Positions 23,001 to 31,108 are shown, numbered from the stretch's first letter. The stretch: 34,553 nt of DNA from Anaerolineae bacterium (GCA_015486235.1 WFSD01000267.1:1-34553); one strand, 5' to 3'. The notes: generated by a model from the sequence alone, not told the origin. A program made the numbers and translations.

Positions 23001-24658
23001 CTCAGGTCGGGGTTGAGCCGGCGCTGTATCTCGGTGATCATGCGGGATTCGGGATCCCAGCCATCGTTGTCTACGGCAGAGCTACCCCAGGAGTTGCTGA
23101 TGATCTGGATGTCGTCGTCGGTGCCAGGGGCACCATCATACCCCAGTGCGGAGAAGAGGAAACCATCCTCGACGTACGGGGAGATGTAGAAGTTGCCATT
23201 GGCGGAGAGCTTGACGTTCTTGCCGCCACCCTGGACCATGCCGGTGAACGGCGTGCCGTCTCCTGCAGGTTTCCAGGAAGGCGCACCGCCATCGATCACG
23301 CCCTGTCCTGCGACATCTGAGGCACAGAGCTGTCCATGATCGCCTCCGCCTTCAGTGAAGTCGTTGAGGATGAACGCCACCAGGTCGCCATTGCCTGGCT
23401 CGCCGAAATCATGGGTTCCGTTCCCTGCAACGCCCAGCCCCCACATCCAGTCAGAGGCGGGGATTGGGTCTACGCCGTCGGCGATGAAGTAAATCATGCC
23501 ACCGGAGACATCAGCGTACCCATCCTGGCCGGGAGCGTTGGCAGCAGAATCCCAGTTGTCGAGCCAGGAGATTTCGTCCCCTTTGCGAAGAGGCTTGTCA
23601 TCGGTGAAGTCGTAGTCGTCGTCCAGGTCCACGTACACGGTGTCGTAGACGCCGGCCTCGTGTTCGTCCACGACCAGGACCGCCACCCGCTCGCCGTACC
23701 AGTATTTCTGGAGGGCTTTGTCCGGGTGACTGCCGATGTGGTAGTAACCGCTCTTGCTGGTGGTGGGCAGGGTGTAGGTGTGCGGTTCAGAAGCGCCGAT
23801 CGGCTGGTATACCGCCGTGGTGCCGGTCACCACTGTGCTGGTGTCGGCGTAATCGGCATAGCCGCTGGCGACGAAGTTGTAGCCCAGGTATTGATCCAGC
23901 GCCCACAGGTACATGGAGTAGCTGTCGAACATCTCAGGCCAGCCGTAGTAAGGCGAGCTGGGGTCGGTGATCCTGGCCTGGGTTCCCTGGAGGTCTGGAT
24001 GAGCGAAGTCGATGCCGGAGTCGTTGACCATGACCTTGACGCCGTCGCCGGTGAAGCCTTTGGCCCACGCAGCAGCGGATTTGTGGCCGTTGCTCACGTC
24101 CCACCATCCGGCGGTTCCCGCTGCCTTCAAAGTGGCAGGCTTGCCCCAGTTCCTGGGAAGGGTGCCGGCTTTGCGGGCGGCGCGGATCTTGGCAAGGCGG
24201 CTCTGCACTTTCTGCGGGTCGAACTTGGTGCCCACGTCGCTGTCCAGAGGCTGCGGCTTGTCCATGGTGTTAGCCAGAGGCTTTACCATCCGAACAGAGG
24301 GCATGGACGCCACCTTGGAAACTGCACTGACTTTCATAGCACCGACGGTGACCTGGATGTTGTCGGGATACACATATGGCCTGGTGAGATGCCACATCAT
24401 GTACTTGCCGACATCTACTCCGGCATCGTGGTACACCATCACGTCCACTTTATCGCTGGCCGCCATGGCGGAGAGCTCGGAGCGCAACTTGGGATGGATT
24501 TTATTGATCGCCGAGCTGGTGGCCGTGGTGACCTTGGTCGGGCCGTAGGAGCTGGCTACTGCCGTGCCAGGAGCCATCGCTGCTGGCGCTCCGACCATTG
24601 GGACCAACATAGCAAGCACCACAACCAATACGAACAAACGAGATTTCTGCAGATTCAT
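20072..24658 (-). CDS. Large secreted subtilisin-like (S8) serine protease
   Basis: This 1528-residue protein has a signal peptide (about residues 1-30). Its S8 triad is Asp213 (VMVNDSGIDFAHPD), His441 (GGDHGQLCAS) and Ser653 (GGTSRSAPVAAG), with Asn522 in ISNSWGS as the likely oxyanion residue. Asp and His are about 228 residues apart, far more than in subtilisin, because of an inserted acidic domain rich in Asp and aromatic residues. After the catalytic part come beta-rich modules, including a pre-peptidase-like segment with DIDLYVYYDSDGDG. A C-terminal DNRLRE-type domain ends the protein (ADTTVDEWAPDTNYNNDP, SALFKFDVSS, WVSDPSTNHGLAL). It probably digests protein outside the cell. GGAG six bases before the ATG supports the start. 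Confidence 0.9.
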   Translation of the reverse strand: MNLQKSRLFVLVVVLAMLVPMVGAPAAMAPGTAVASSYGPTKVTTATSSAINKIHPKLRSELSAMAASDKVDVMVYHDAGVDVGKYMMWHLTRPYVYPDNIQVTVGAMKVSAVSKVASMPSVRMVKPLANTMDKPQPLDSDVGTKFDPQKVQSRLAKIRAARKAGTLPRNWGKPATLKAAGTAGWWDVSNGHKSAAAWAKGFTGDGVKVMVNDSGIDFAHPDLQGTQARITDPSSPYYGWPEMFDSYSMYLWALDQYLGYNFVASGYADYADTSTVVTGTTAVYQPIGASEPHTYTLPTTSKSGYYHIGSHPDKALQKYWYGERVAVLVVDEHEAGVYDTVYVDLDDDYDFTDDKPLRKGDEISWLDNWDSAANAPGQDGYADVSGGMIYFIADGVDPIPASDWMWGLGVAGNGTHDFGEPGNGDLVAFILNDFTEGGGDHGQLCASDVAGQGVIDGGAPSWKPAGDGTPFTGMVQGGGKNVKLSANGNFYISPYVEDGFLFSALGYDGAPGTDDDIQIISNSWGSSAVDNDGWDPESRMITEIQRRLNPDLSVLVSTGNGAPGYGTVTEPNGPLQIGVGASTQYGSGGLFDSITSTEQINWGDVMSWSNRGPGARGDVGVHVTANGAWGSGDLSLNEWGDGWTAWEIWGGTSRSAPVAAGNLALVYDAYRQAHGQWPDAQTARAIFMSGADDQHYDVLDQGAGMVDADRATDIAGGLTGFYVTPDSWSAGDYHGQVFPGFANIMYPGGTSTKEFTIHNTGSADLTVNLSTKRLVRFAQKNFDFTTKDQSLEEGKFTKPDYLIPFTDQIPAGTELMEVKLAGPYDEFDADGDYQFDSVWRVLVYDWKDINGDGKLWNDANGDGIVETGEIESGEYIRFTYGYNYGDSKQARVKMPLERMHDGIFLGLRHRAKSDKVPVSHLKFQVNFYKSAPCQIATINPTSVTVPAGGTATFQATVSTPSTIPLGVYDFKIIADDGTHASVIPVVVNVAAYGTDFTFGGPPRAVGPYDNGQVYGYFDWLWRAESGDWRFFFADIPEDVPAGTSFLVSTKWDNVPTDLDTLVMGPTPDNYTAKYPDFYGPYTLDTVGGSPNANLGGGVWAFNTSTGGPQDIVSAPMSPGLNLVAIHNVVFAGKQIAENFTGQVGTVKANPASYSATVTQDNGGFDISVTSSMALPDLVAEGFGLGAPETFPSQVIYQDDPNDPSTASYTKTLTLQHAAMLDVSTSNSPGNDIDLYVYYDSDGDGVYETLMGSSTSPTPNEEVKITFPPDGNYMIAVHGWSVPASPSTFDLTVNAVEGYDLQVSGIPNGPFAPNTPIAFHVNWSKTLTGGQTASGVVLLGPSGAPGALAIPVAITKDYLTPKTLTVNPTADTTVDEWAPDTNYNNDPHFYVRQQDVKSALFKFDVSSINSAYPVDKATLRIYGTFATNPNPLTISAYGITDDWDPTTVTYNSMPAMASTAVSETGVTTAPGWVEIDVTDLVRQWVSDPSTNHGLALAGTDRTGVEYAFLSMEDVHADTHPQLVVEYREP

Positions 24659-24762
24659 TTCTCACTCCTCTTGTCAATTTTCTCTAAACTGTCAGGTAAG
24701 CCATGGAACCGAGAAAAAACGAGATCAAACTGAAAAGCATGGGGTAAACCTAGCGGATTCAA
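24655..24762 (-). CDS. Possible upstream ORF coupled to the subtilase gene
   Basis: A very strong ribosome-binding sequence (AAGGAGGTGAT on the minus strand, about 24763-24772) precedes a TTG-initiated 35-codon frame. The frame ends with TGA overlapping the subtilase ATG (ATGA at 24658-24655). The encoded MNPLGLPHAFQFDLVFSRFH has no recognised family. The spacing between GGAGG and TTG is only 3 bases, which is short. It may be a coupling ORF or just a chance open frame. Confidence 0.25.
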   Translation of the reverse strand: MNPLGLPHAFQFDLVFSRFHGLPDSLEKIDKRSEK

Positions 24763-25580
24763 TCACCTCCTTCCAGCAGGTTACAAGGTTCTTTTTGTTT
24801 CGATTCAAGGAAATGAAATGTGTACTTCGGACTGCTGCCAACGCAATGCCCGAGAGGCATTCCCCTCCAGTAAAATCGGATTGTTCACCCTGGAACCGTA
24901 CTCTCTTGCATAATTCTCTATGGGAAAGCTCACTCTGCGTGCAAGCGCGGGCTGCGGTATCTGGTACACCCGAACGCTGCAAAATTGTAACACCGAAGTG
25001 CCTGTTGTGTCAAACGTAGGAAAGAGGGGGTCCCAAAGCGAATAGGTGGCGCTCAAAAGTAGTTGGGTGAGCTTGCCTTGCAGGGGAGTGAAGAAGGCAT
25101 TTTTGCCCTCTCCCATCACCCCGGCCGCCTGCGGCGGCAATTTGTAGAGCGGACTGTCAGTCCGCTCTAGTCGGGCCAGACGGCCCGACCTACAGCGCAA
25201 CTCCGCGGTGCGTTTTCGTAGGGCGGGCTGTTATCCCACTCAGGTCAGGCTCAGACAGGAAAGTTGCTTGGGAGCAGTTTTTCTCCACATGCGCTGATCA
25301 TTCTGTCGTGTCTCACCATGCAATGTGGGGGTGAGCGGACTTACAGTCCGCTCTACAGGCTCACACGGTCCTTTCTCCGTTCGGAAAGTGCGAGCTCACA
25401 AGCGGCCGCTGGCGGCCCCTCCCTCGCCCGCGTGTGGGAGAGGGAGGGGTTGGGGTGGGTGAGGGCCAAAGGCAGCCTGCACCCCTCCTGCCGTGCCTGT
25501 CTGTGCCTGCTTCGTACAATCCGCGGTTGCTATTTCCGAAGTAGGGAAATGTGCCACTGGCCAAACGCCCAGCATTGATT
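24763..25580. repeat. Repeat-rich intergenic region upstream of the subtilase
   Basis: No gene is supported in this 0.8-kb stretch. From 25049 it carries the second copy of the composite repeat seen at 8.49-8.76 kb (GCGCTCAAAAGTAGT at 25049-25063, then GTAGAGCGGACT-type palindromes, then TCGGAAAG...TCACAAGCGG near 25381-25405). Between GTAG (25144-25147) and CTAC two hairpins stand side by side: GAGCGGACT/AGTCCGCTC and TCGGGCC/GGCCCGA. Further palindromes lie near 25219-25240 and 25333-25360. This is the place where a ykoC gene would be expected downstream of ykoD. Confidence 0.65.
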
Positions 25581-27260
25581 TTACAGAAGGCGAGCCCTCA
25601 AGACGCGTTCCAGGGTATACAGAGGTGGAGGAAGAAGGTTGGCAAATTCCAATAAATCGTCTTTCCCATAAAGAGATTCCGCATCTCCCTGGTAAATTGT
25701 CCTTCCGGCGAAGAGCACCGCTACTAGATCTGCCACATCCAGCACCAGACGCATATCGTGGGTGATGAACAGTATCGTGACGCCCTGCCCCTGCAAACGT
25801 CGCCACCGAGCGATCATTTGCTCGGTGGTGAGCCTATCTTGGCCGAATGTCGGTTCGTCGAGCACCAGCAGTCTCTGTCCAACGGCAAGCATGGTCGCCA
25901 CGCTCAAACGTCTTTTCTGCCCCTGGCTTAGCGTGAAAGGGTTCGCGCGGGACAGCCGGACGAGGTGAAAATCTTCCAAAAGTTCTCGCACTCTGGCGTC
26001 TATCTCCGCATCGGGCCATCTTCTGACCCGGAGGCCATATGCCAGTTCGTCGTAAACCGTGTCTGTGACAAACTGATGCTCTGGATCCTGGAAAACGTAC
26101 CCCACTAGTTCCGTCAACCTGGCGAGAGTCATGCCAGCCTTGGGGCTCACGTCCTCGCCGAAGATGAAAACTTTCCCTTGGGGAGGCTCTCGAATCGCCA
26201 TGATATGCGCCGCCAGTGTGCTCTTGCCGGATCCATTGGGGCCCAACAGGGCAAACATGCTTCCTTCAGGTACCTGCAGCTGGGCGGATTCCAAAGCAGG
26301 TTTTTCCTGTCGGGGATATGAAAAGCTAAGAGATCGGATGTCCACCGCCAGCGAATCCCGGCGGAATGCTTTCCGTTCCACCCGGGGCCTGATACCATCC
26401 GCCCCGATTCTCAGGCTTTCGGCCAGCGCTAGCGCCTCTTCCAGCGTCATCGGAAGAGAGTGTATCTCCACGCCCTCGTCACGCAAGCCCAAAGCCCACT
26501 CCGTGACCTCGGGTATCCATATCCCGTACTGCCGGAGGACATTTATTTTAGCTTCGTCCGAAAAAAGTGCGCGCGGCTCCTCATCGGCCAGCAAAGCACC
26601 ATCCGGTGAGAAAACCAGCGCCCTATCCACCAGCCGGATGCACTCATCCAATTTGTGCTCGATGATAAGGATTGTGCGTTTGCCTTTCAGGGGTTCCAGA
26701 ACCCGGAAGAAATCCGCAGTAGCCTGTGGATCCAGGTTGGCCGTCGGCTCGTCCAAGATGAGAATATCGGGACGCATGGCGAGGATTGCTGCCAGCGCCA
26801 GGCGTTGTTTCTCACCGCCGGAGAGTCTGCGGAGAGATCGCCCTCCCATGCCAGACATCCCAACCGTCGCCAGCGCTTCCTTTATCCGGGTATCCATATC
26901 GGCCCTGGGAATGCCCAGGTTCTCCAGGCCGAAAGCCACCTCATCGGCCACAGTAAGCGTGCAGAACTGCGCTTCTGGATCCTGAAACACCACACCCACC
27001 CTGCGGGTTATTTCCCCCGGGGAGGCGTTGAGAGTGTCGATCCCTGCCACGCGGATGGTACCGCTCACTTCGGCCTCTATGTCGTGGGGTATGAGACCAT
27101 CGAGGGCCAGGGCAAGTGTACTCTTCCCGCTGCCGCTTGGCCCCAGGATGAGTAAGGTTTCCCCCTGCGCCACGCGGAAACTAACGTTCCGAATAGCGGG
27201 CTCGCGGCGCAGGGGGTACCGGACGGTCAGATTGTTGACTTCCACGGCGAAGGCTGTCAA
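25581..27260 (-). CDS. ykoD: ECF transporter double ATPase, YkoD type (thiamine)
   Basis: This 559-residue fusion of two ABC ATPase domains powers an energy-coupling-factor importer. Domain 1 has Walker A GPSGSGKSTL, signature LSGGEKQRLALA and Walker B ILILDEPTANLD. Domain 2 (from about residue 305) has GPNGSGKSTL, LSQGQKRRLSVA and LLVLDEPTFGQD. Both contain the FQDPE motif of ECF ATPases. The start is probably TTG at 27260, overlapping the stop of ykoE as TTGA. It follows ykoE in the TPP-riboswitch operon, so thiamine or its pyrimidine is the expected cargo. The transmembrane T-component (YkoC) that normally follows is absent here. Confidence 0.87.
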   Translation of the reverse strand: MTAFAVEVNNLTVRYPLRREPAIRNVSFRVAQGETLLILGPSGSGKSTLALALDGLIPHDIEAEVSGTIRVAGIDTLNASPGEITRRVGVVFQDPEAQFCTLTVADEVAFGLENLGIPRADMDTRIKEALATVGMSGMGGRSLRRLSGGEKQRLALAAILAMRPDILILDEPTANLDPQATADFFRVLEPLKGKRTILIIEHKLDECIRLVDRALVFSPDGALLADEEPRALFSDEAKINVLRQYGIWIPEVTEWALGLRDEGVEIHSLPMTLEEALALAESLRIGADGIRPRVERKAFRRDSLAVDIRSLSFSYPRQEKPALESAQLQVPEGSMFALLGPNGSGKSTLAAHIMAIREPPQGKVFIFGEDVSPKAGMTLARLTELVGYVFQDPEHQFVTDTVYDELAYGLRVRRWPDAEIDARVRELLEDFHLVRLSRANPFTLSQGQKRRLSVATMLAVGQRLLVLDEPTFGQDRLTTEQMIARWRRLQGQGVTILFITHDMRLVLDVADLVAVLFAGRTIYQGDAESLYGKDDLLEFANLLPPPLYTLERVLRARLL

Positions 27261-28018
27261 ATCCGCTCATGCCCTTCCCGTGCTACCGGAAAGTTACCCA
27301 GCGCGCCGGAACGAACCAAACCATCGGATATGACTTTGGCAAGCCATCCGCCAAGTACAGCACCGCTGATGAGCCGAGCGATCAGCATGATCGTCAGCAC
27401 GAGGGGTGTTTTATCGGAGTACCAGAAGAAGTAATCCACCACCAGGCTGCCGACACCCGACGCGGCGCCAGCCAGCATAAGGGTGTCGAGCTCATACCTT
27501 TGGTACCCGTAGGCAGCGAACACTATCTCCGCCATGCCGCCCTGGATCAGGCCACTGATAAGCAAGGTGAACCCCCACTGGCTCCCCGCCAGCCATTCTG
27601 CCAGTGCGGCAATGGTCTCGGCGACCACCGCAGCGCCTGGTTTGCGGATGATGTAAGGGGCAACGAGGCCCGCCAGGAACCAGAATCCGTAGCTCAGATC
27701 CTGAATACCTGGGAGAATAGCATTTAGCGGCTTCACCAGATCCCAGACCATGGCCCATCCCAGGAACAGAAGCCCGAACGCCAGTGCCAGATTTGCCACC
27801 AGGACGGCGTCGCGGGTCTTCCACGTCCTGAGCTCGCCGCCGACGCCCCACGCCGCTCCAGCGGCAAGCCCCATGATGGTAAGCACGGCGGCCACCGTTG
27901 GGCTCCAACTTACGTATTCCACTTTCGGCCCCCGAATCACGGCGGCGATGTAGTAAACCAGAAGCGTGAACGCTCCGACCGCAACAGCATAGACCAAAGT
28001 TCTAACGGACTTGCTCAT
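27257..28018 (-). CDS. ykoE: ECF transporter substrate-binding membrane protein YkoE
   Basis: This 253-residue membrane protein has the YkoE core: YGFWFLAGLVAPYIIRKPGA, AEWLAGSQWG, LISGLIQGGMAEIVFAAYGY and QRYELDTLMLAG. YkoE captures thiamine or HMP in the membrane and works with YkoD and YkoC. About 90 extra N-terminal residues with two or three hydrophobic segments (VYAVAVGAFTLLVYYIAAVI, VAAVLTIMGLAAGAAWGVGG) make it longer than the roughly 200-residue B. subtilis protein. The start at 28018 (MSKSVRTLVY) has GGAGG eight bases upstream; a longer open frame to 28072 lacks this. It overlaps thiN by 17 bases. Confidence 0.87.
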   Translation of the reverse strand: MSKSVRTLVYAVAVGAFTLLVYYIAAVIRGPKVEYVSWSPTVAAVLTIMGLAAGAAWGVGGELRTWKTRDAVLVANLALAFGLLFLGWAMVWDLVKPLNAILPGIQDLSYGFWFLAGLVAPYIIRKPGAAVVAETIAALAEWLAGSQWGFTLLISGLIQGGMAEIVFAAYGYQRYELDTLMLAGAASGVGSLVVDYFFWYSDKTPLVLTIMLIARLISGAVLGGWLAKVISDGLVRSGALGNFPVAREGHERI

Positions 28019-28676
28019 GGTATGCACCTCCTCTATCAGATGAGATATGGACCACCCACATCGACCCCTCAACGAGGGAGATCGTTGCTTCGCTGGCTAT
28101 GAACTCATTGCTCACACCCCGCGCGGGCCCCATCAACAGTGTGTCTTCGTGAAGGGGATACAGCAACCCTTTGGTGGAGACCCCGCGGGCATCACCGCTG
28201 AACGGCAGCAGGGAAAGGATGTCCCCCCGCTTCCCCACGATCGTCAGCGTTTCCCCGCTACAGAGCAGGCGTACCGACTGCCAGCCATCCACTATCACAG
28301 CGCGCCGGCCCTGGAGTTCCGGCCTTACCAGGAGCAACAAGTTGGCGATTTCGTGGTCTATCCTTCCCCCCATGGCACCAAGGATAACCAGTTCATCCGC
28401 GCCCTTTCGGGTGGCGTAGAGGATCGCCAGCTCCCCATCTGTCTCGTCTTTCTCGCGAGGATGTCTGATCACAGGAATGCCACTTTTCTCTATCCTGTGG
28501 AGCTTTTCTCGGGGAATGGAATCGAAATCGCCCACCAGCACATCTGCTGTCAGGCCGATGGCTTCGGCGCTTTCGCTGCCCCCATCGGCAGCGACCACCA
28601 GGTCTGGCTGCCCGATGTGCTCTCTCACAAATGGCGTGTCATTGATTGCCTGACTTGCTACCACAATAGCTTTCAT
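28002..28676 (-). CDS. thiN: Thiamine pyrophosphokinase
   Basis: This 224-residue enzyme transfers pyrophosphate from ATP to thiamine, making TPP. It begins MKAIVVASQAINDT and has VVAADGGSESAEAIGL, the active-site VGDFDSI, REKDETDGELAILYA and LGAMGGRIDHEIANLLLL, the hallmark segments of the family. The start at 28676 has GGGAG six bases upstream. The frame is open to 28895, but that would translate the riboswitch terminator and is rejected. It is the first gene after the TPP riboswitch and overlaps ykoE, so salvage (uptake by YkoED, then pyrophosphorylation) is the logic of the operon. Confidence 0.93.
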   Translation of the reverse strand: MKAIVVASQAINDTPFVREHIGQPDLVVAADGGSESAEAIGLTADVLVGDFDSIPREKLHRIEKSGIPVIRHPREKDETDGELAILYATRKGADELVILGAMGGRIDHEIANLLLLVRPELQGRRAVIVDGWQSVRLLCSGETLTIVGKRGDILSLLPFSGDARGVSTKGLLYPLHEDTLLMGPARGVSNEFIASEATISLVEGSMWVVHISSDRGGAYHEQVR

Positions 28677-28844
28677 CTTCTGCTCCCAAAATAACCACGG
28701 ACACAGCAGGAAATGCAGTCCACCACTGCCGACAGCCCTATAGAGCCGAGGAGCGATTGCCGGGTTTGATTTTCCAAACTGCGGTAGCTCATGATGACTG
28801 CTCCGAGAACGCATCATGGACCATGGAGCTCTATCCACATGATG

Positions 28845-28878
28845 AAAAAGGCCACTGCCCCGGGGCAGTGGCCTTTTT
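28845..28878 (-). terminator. Terminator of the TPP riboswitch
   Basis: A perfect 34-nt palindrome (arms of 17, AAAAAGGCCACTGCCCC and its complement) lies 13 nt after the aptamer and 168 nt before thiN. It ends in five T residues on either strand. It is the expression platform: TPP binding should favour this terminator. Confidence 0.92.
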
Positions 28879-28891
28879 CGCGTCGCCGTAA

Positions 28892-29000
28892 GCATTCCCT
28901 ACGCCAGCATTACCCAGGTCAGGTTCCAAGGGTCGGAGACGGGTGAGGCAACAACCTCAAGAGCTCCCTCTCAGCCGGGCATCCCCCCAGCTCCCCTAGC
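28892..29000 (-). ncRNA. TPP riboswitch (THI element)
   Basis: On the minus strand the conserved blocks appear in order: AGGGGAGC, GATGCCCGGCTGAGAGGG, then after a variable P3 arm GACCCTTGGAACCTGACC, TGGGTAATGCTGGCGTAGGGA. These are the CTGAGA, ACCCTT-GAACCTGA and TAATGC-GCGTAGGGA signatures of the thiamine pyrophosphate aptamer. The outer P1 stem is not obvious, so the ends are approximate. It controls thiN-ykoE-ykoD through the adjacent terminator. Confidence 0.96.
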
Positions 29001-29217
29001 ACATATTCGGTTGTCAATCTCCTGCAGTCACCACGCTCAACCGTGATGATTGCATGGCATCTCCTTGCCATCCTTAGGATGTAGTCTCGGCATGTCGCCT
29101 GCAGGCCGAACGAAAGCCGTAGAGCAGGATGTGGCTTGCTCCACACCCAGGTGCGATTCTACTTTCCTGCTTCACCCAAATTTTAATCAAGCCTGCGGGA
29201 AAGTGCAAGAAAGATGA

Positions 29218-29391
29218 AGGCCCGGGAGAGCGAAGCAGTTCCTGGGGGCCCTACGGGCCCCCAGGAGTTCCCGGAACCGTTGTCGCTCTACATCAACCCC
29301 AACGGCAAGTAGCGGATCGCTTCAGAAGCGTCGAGAATGCCCCTGAAGCGATTTCGTGCTTTCGATTTGCTCCGAAATCCCAGGCCCAGGA
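29218..29391. repeat. Structured repeat element, copy 2, with flanking direct repeats
   Basis: The core 29231-29374 is 144 bp, exactly as in copy 1 (1795-1938). It begins CGAAGC and ends GCTCCG (one mismatch in the closing stem). Inside are CCTGGGGGCCC/GGGCCCCCAGG (29241-29251/29255-29265), the block CATCAACCCCAA (CATCGACCCCAA in copy 1), a CTAC/GTAG stem around it, and ATCGCTTCAG/CTGAAGCGAT (29316-29325/29343-29352) at the same offset as the CCATGCT/AGCATGG stem of copy 1. Near-identical 10-mers AGGCCCGGGA (29218-29227) and AGGCCCAGGA (29382-29391) flank 154 bp. It lies between the end of der and the TPP riboswitch. The rest of 29001-29492 holds no supported gene. Confidence 0.65.
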
Positions 29392-29492
29392 CAGGCGAAA
29401 AAGGACATCTTTGGAAGCGAGGACTCTCTGTATCCCCCGGGGTGGATGCAAAGGAGCGCAAGGTGCATTGTGCTATCTGTCTTTCGGAAGCC

Positions 29493-30872
29493 TCACCGCC
29501 TTCCTTTTCGCTCTCGGAAGATGAATCTTACCGGCGTCCCCTCGAAAGGATAATGAGTTCGCAACTGGTTTTCCAGGTACCGTTGGTAGGAGAAATGCAC
29601 CATTTTGGGATCGTTCACGAATATCACGAAAGTCGGAGGGGCAACGCCCACCTGAGTAGCGTAGAAGAATCTGAGCGGCCGGCCTCGTTTCAGAGATGGA
29701 GGATGGGCTAGCACGGCGTTCTGGATCAGCCGGTTCAGCTCGCCAGTGGGTATGCGGTATCTGGCCGACTCCCATACACGGTATGCCGTGGGCATCACCT
29801 GATGCACCCGCTGTTTTGTCTTGGCAGAGATGAAAATGATAGGAGCCCAGGCAGCGAAATCGAACCTTGATCTGATCTCCTCCCGGAAACGGTTCATGGT
29901 GTAAGAGTCTTTCTCCACGGCATCCCACTTGTTCACCGCCAGAACCAGGCCGCGGCCTTCCTCGACCACGTATCCGGCAATGTGGGTGTCCTGGGCAGTG
30001 ATGCCTTCCGTGGCGTCTATCAGGACCAGGGCCACATCGGAACGCTGCACAGCCCGAAGCGACCGGATCACGCTGTACTTCTCCAGATCGGGCTTGATCG
30101 CCCCGCGCCTGCGGATGCCTGCTGTATCCACGAGGGCCACCTGATGACCTTCCCATCTCAGGCGCGTGTCCAGCACGTCCCTGGTGGTGCCGGGTATATC
30201 GCTGACGATAGCCCTTTCCTGGCCGATGATAGCGTTCAGCAGAGACGATTTCCCCACGTTGGGACGTCCCACTATGGCAAGGTGAAGTGTGTCCTTCTCT
30301 TCCGGCAGTTCCGGAAAGTACGGTACCCTCGAGACTACCTCGTCCATCAGATCCGGAATCCCCAGGCCATGGAGTGCAGATATCGGGAAGGGCTGACCCA
30401 AACCGAGGCGATAGAATTCCACAGCATCTTCCTGACGCGCAGGGTTATCCGCTTTGTTGACAGCCACGACTACAGGCTTGCCGGACTTCCGGAGCATGTC
30501 GGAGATTTCCTCATCCACAGGCGATACCCCTTCTTTTACGTCGGTGAGAAAGAGGAGCAGGTCTGCCTCGTCTATCGCCATCTGGACGTGATCCCGTACT
30601 TCCTCCACAAACTGCTCGGAGGCCTCCGCCAACGGCTTCATCTTGCGTCGTTTCCGCCGGATGGTCTCCTGGGATGGTTCTAGCCCACCGGTGTCCACCA
30701 GCGTAAAAGCGGTATCCGCCCATTCGGCGTCGGCGTAGAGCCTGTCCCTGGTGGTGCCCGGGATATTCCCGACTATCGCCAGCCTTTGACCGACGATCCG
30801 GTTGAAAAGCGTGGATTTCCCCACGTTTGGCCGTCCAACTATCGCCATTATCGGTTTTCTTTTCCTGAGCAT
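29493..30872 (-). CDS. der: Ribosome-assembly GTPase Der (EngA)
   Basis: This 459-residue protein has two GTPase domains in tandem, each with GRPNVGKS, IPGTTRD, DTGG or DTAG, and NKAD or NKWD. The C-terminal KH-like domain (from about residue 355) contains TGELNRLIQNAVLAHPP and FVIFVNDPKMVHFSYQRYLE. Der acts in 50S subunit assembly. The start MLRKRKPIMAIVG at 30872 is kept; ATG at 30848 is an alternative with AGGAAAAG in front. It stands alone between two repeat-containing gaps. Downstream is structured repeat copy 2. Confidence 0.95.
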   Translation of the reverse strand: MLRKRKPIMAIVGRPNVGKSTLFNRIVGQRLAIVGNIPGTTRDRLYADAEWADTAFTLVDTGGLEPSQETIRRKRRKMKPLAEASEQFVEEVRDHVQMAIDEADLLLFLTDVKEGVSPVDEEISDMLRKSGKPVVVAVNKADNPARQEDAVEFYRLGLGQPFPISALHGLGIPDLMDEVVSRVPYFPELPEEKDTLHLAIVGRPNVGKSSLLNAIIGQERAIVSDIPGTTRDVLDTRLRWEGHQVALVDTAGIRRRGAIKPDLEKYSVIRSLRAVQRSDVALVLIDATEGITAQDTHIAGYVVEEGRGLVLAVNKWDAVEKDSYTMNRFREEIRSRFDFAAWAPIIFISAKTKQRVHQVMPTAYRVWESARYRIPTGELNRLIQNAVLAHPPSLKRGRPLRFFYATQVGVAPPTFVIFVNDPKMVHFSYQRYLENQLRTHYPFEGTPVRFIFRERKGRR

Positions 30873-31108
30873 GCTTTTTCAGTACCTCTGGGCGCACCGG
30901 ACAAAAGTCTTCCCGTCTGCCAGCGCGGCTTGGGATGGACTGACACCCTACCCTGCAGAACCTCTGTATGTTCGCGCACTGTCACCCTGACGTCGTCCCG
31001 GAGTGGGTGGCAATGAAAAGGAGTCGTCTTCCCCCTTAGCAGGATAACATGGGAGAGAATGGATCGTCAAGCCAGAAAAACCGCAGTCCGAGATCGCTCT
31101 GGCGCGAA

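Noticed and set aside
21722-23320. A 532-codon open frame on the plus strand inside the subtilase gene
   Set aside because: It is the complementary frame of a secreted protease with intact motifs; no domain or ribosome-binding site was recognised.
24659-25040. A further riboswitch upstream of the subtilase
   Set aside because: The stretch was read on the minus strand for cyclic-di-GMP and other aptamer blocks and none matched.
28677-28895. Extension of thiamine pyrophosphokinase to 28895
   Set aside because: The extension crosses the TPP riboswitch terminator; MKAIVVASQ at 28676 has a ribosome-binding site and matches the family start.
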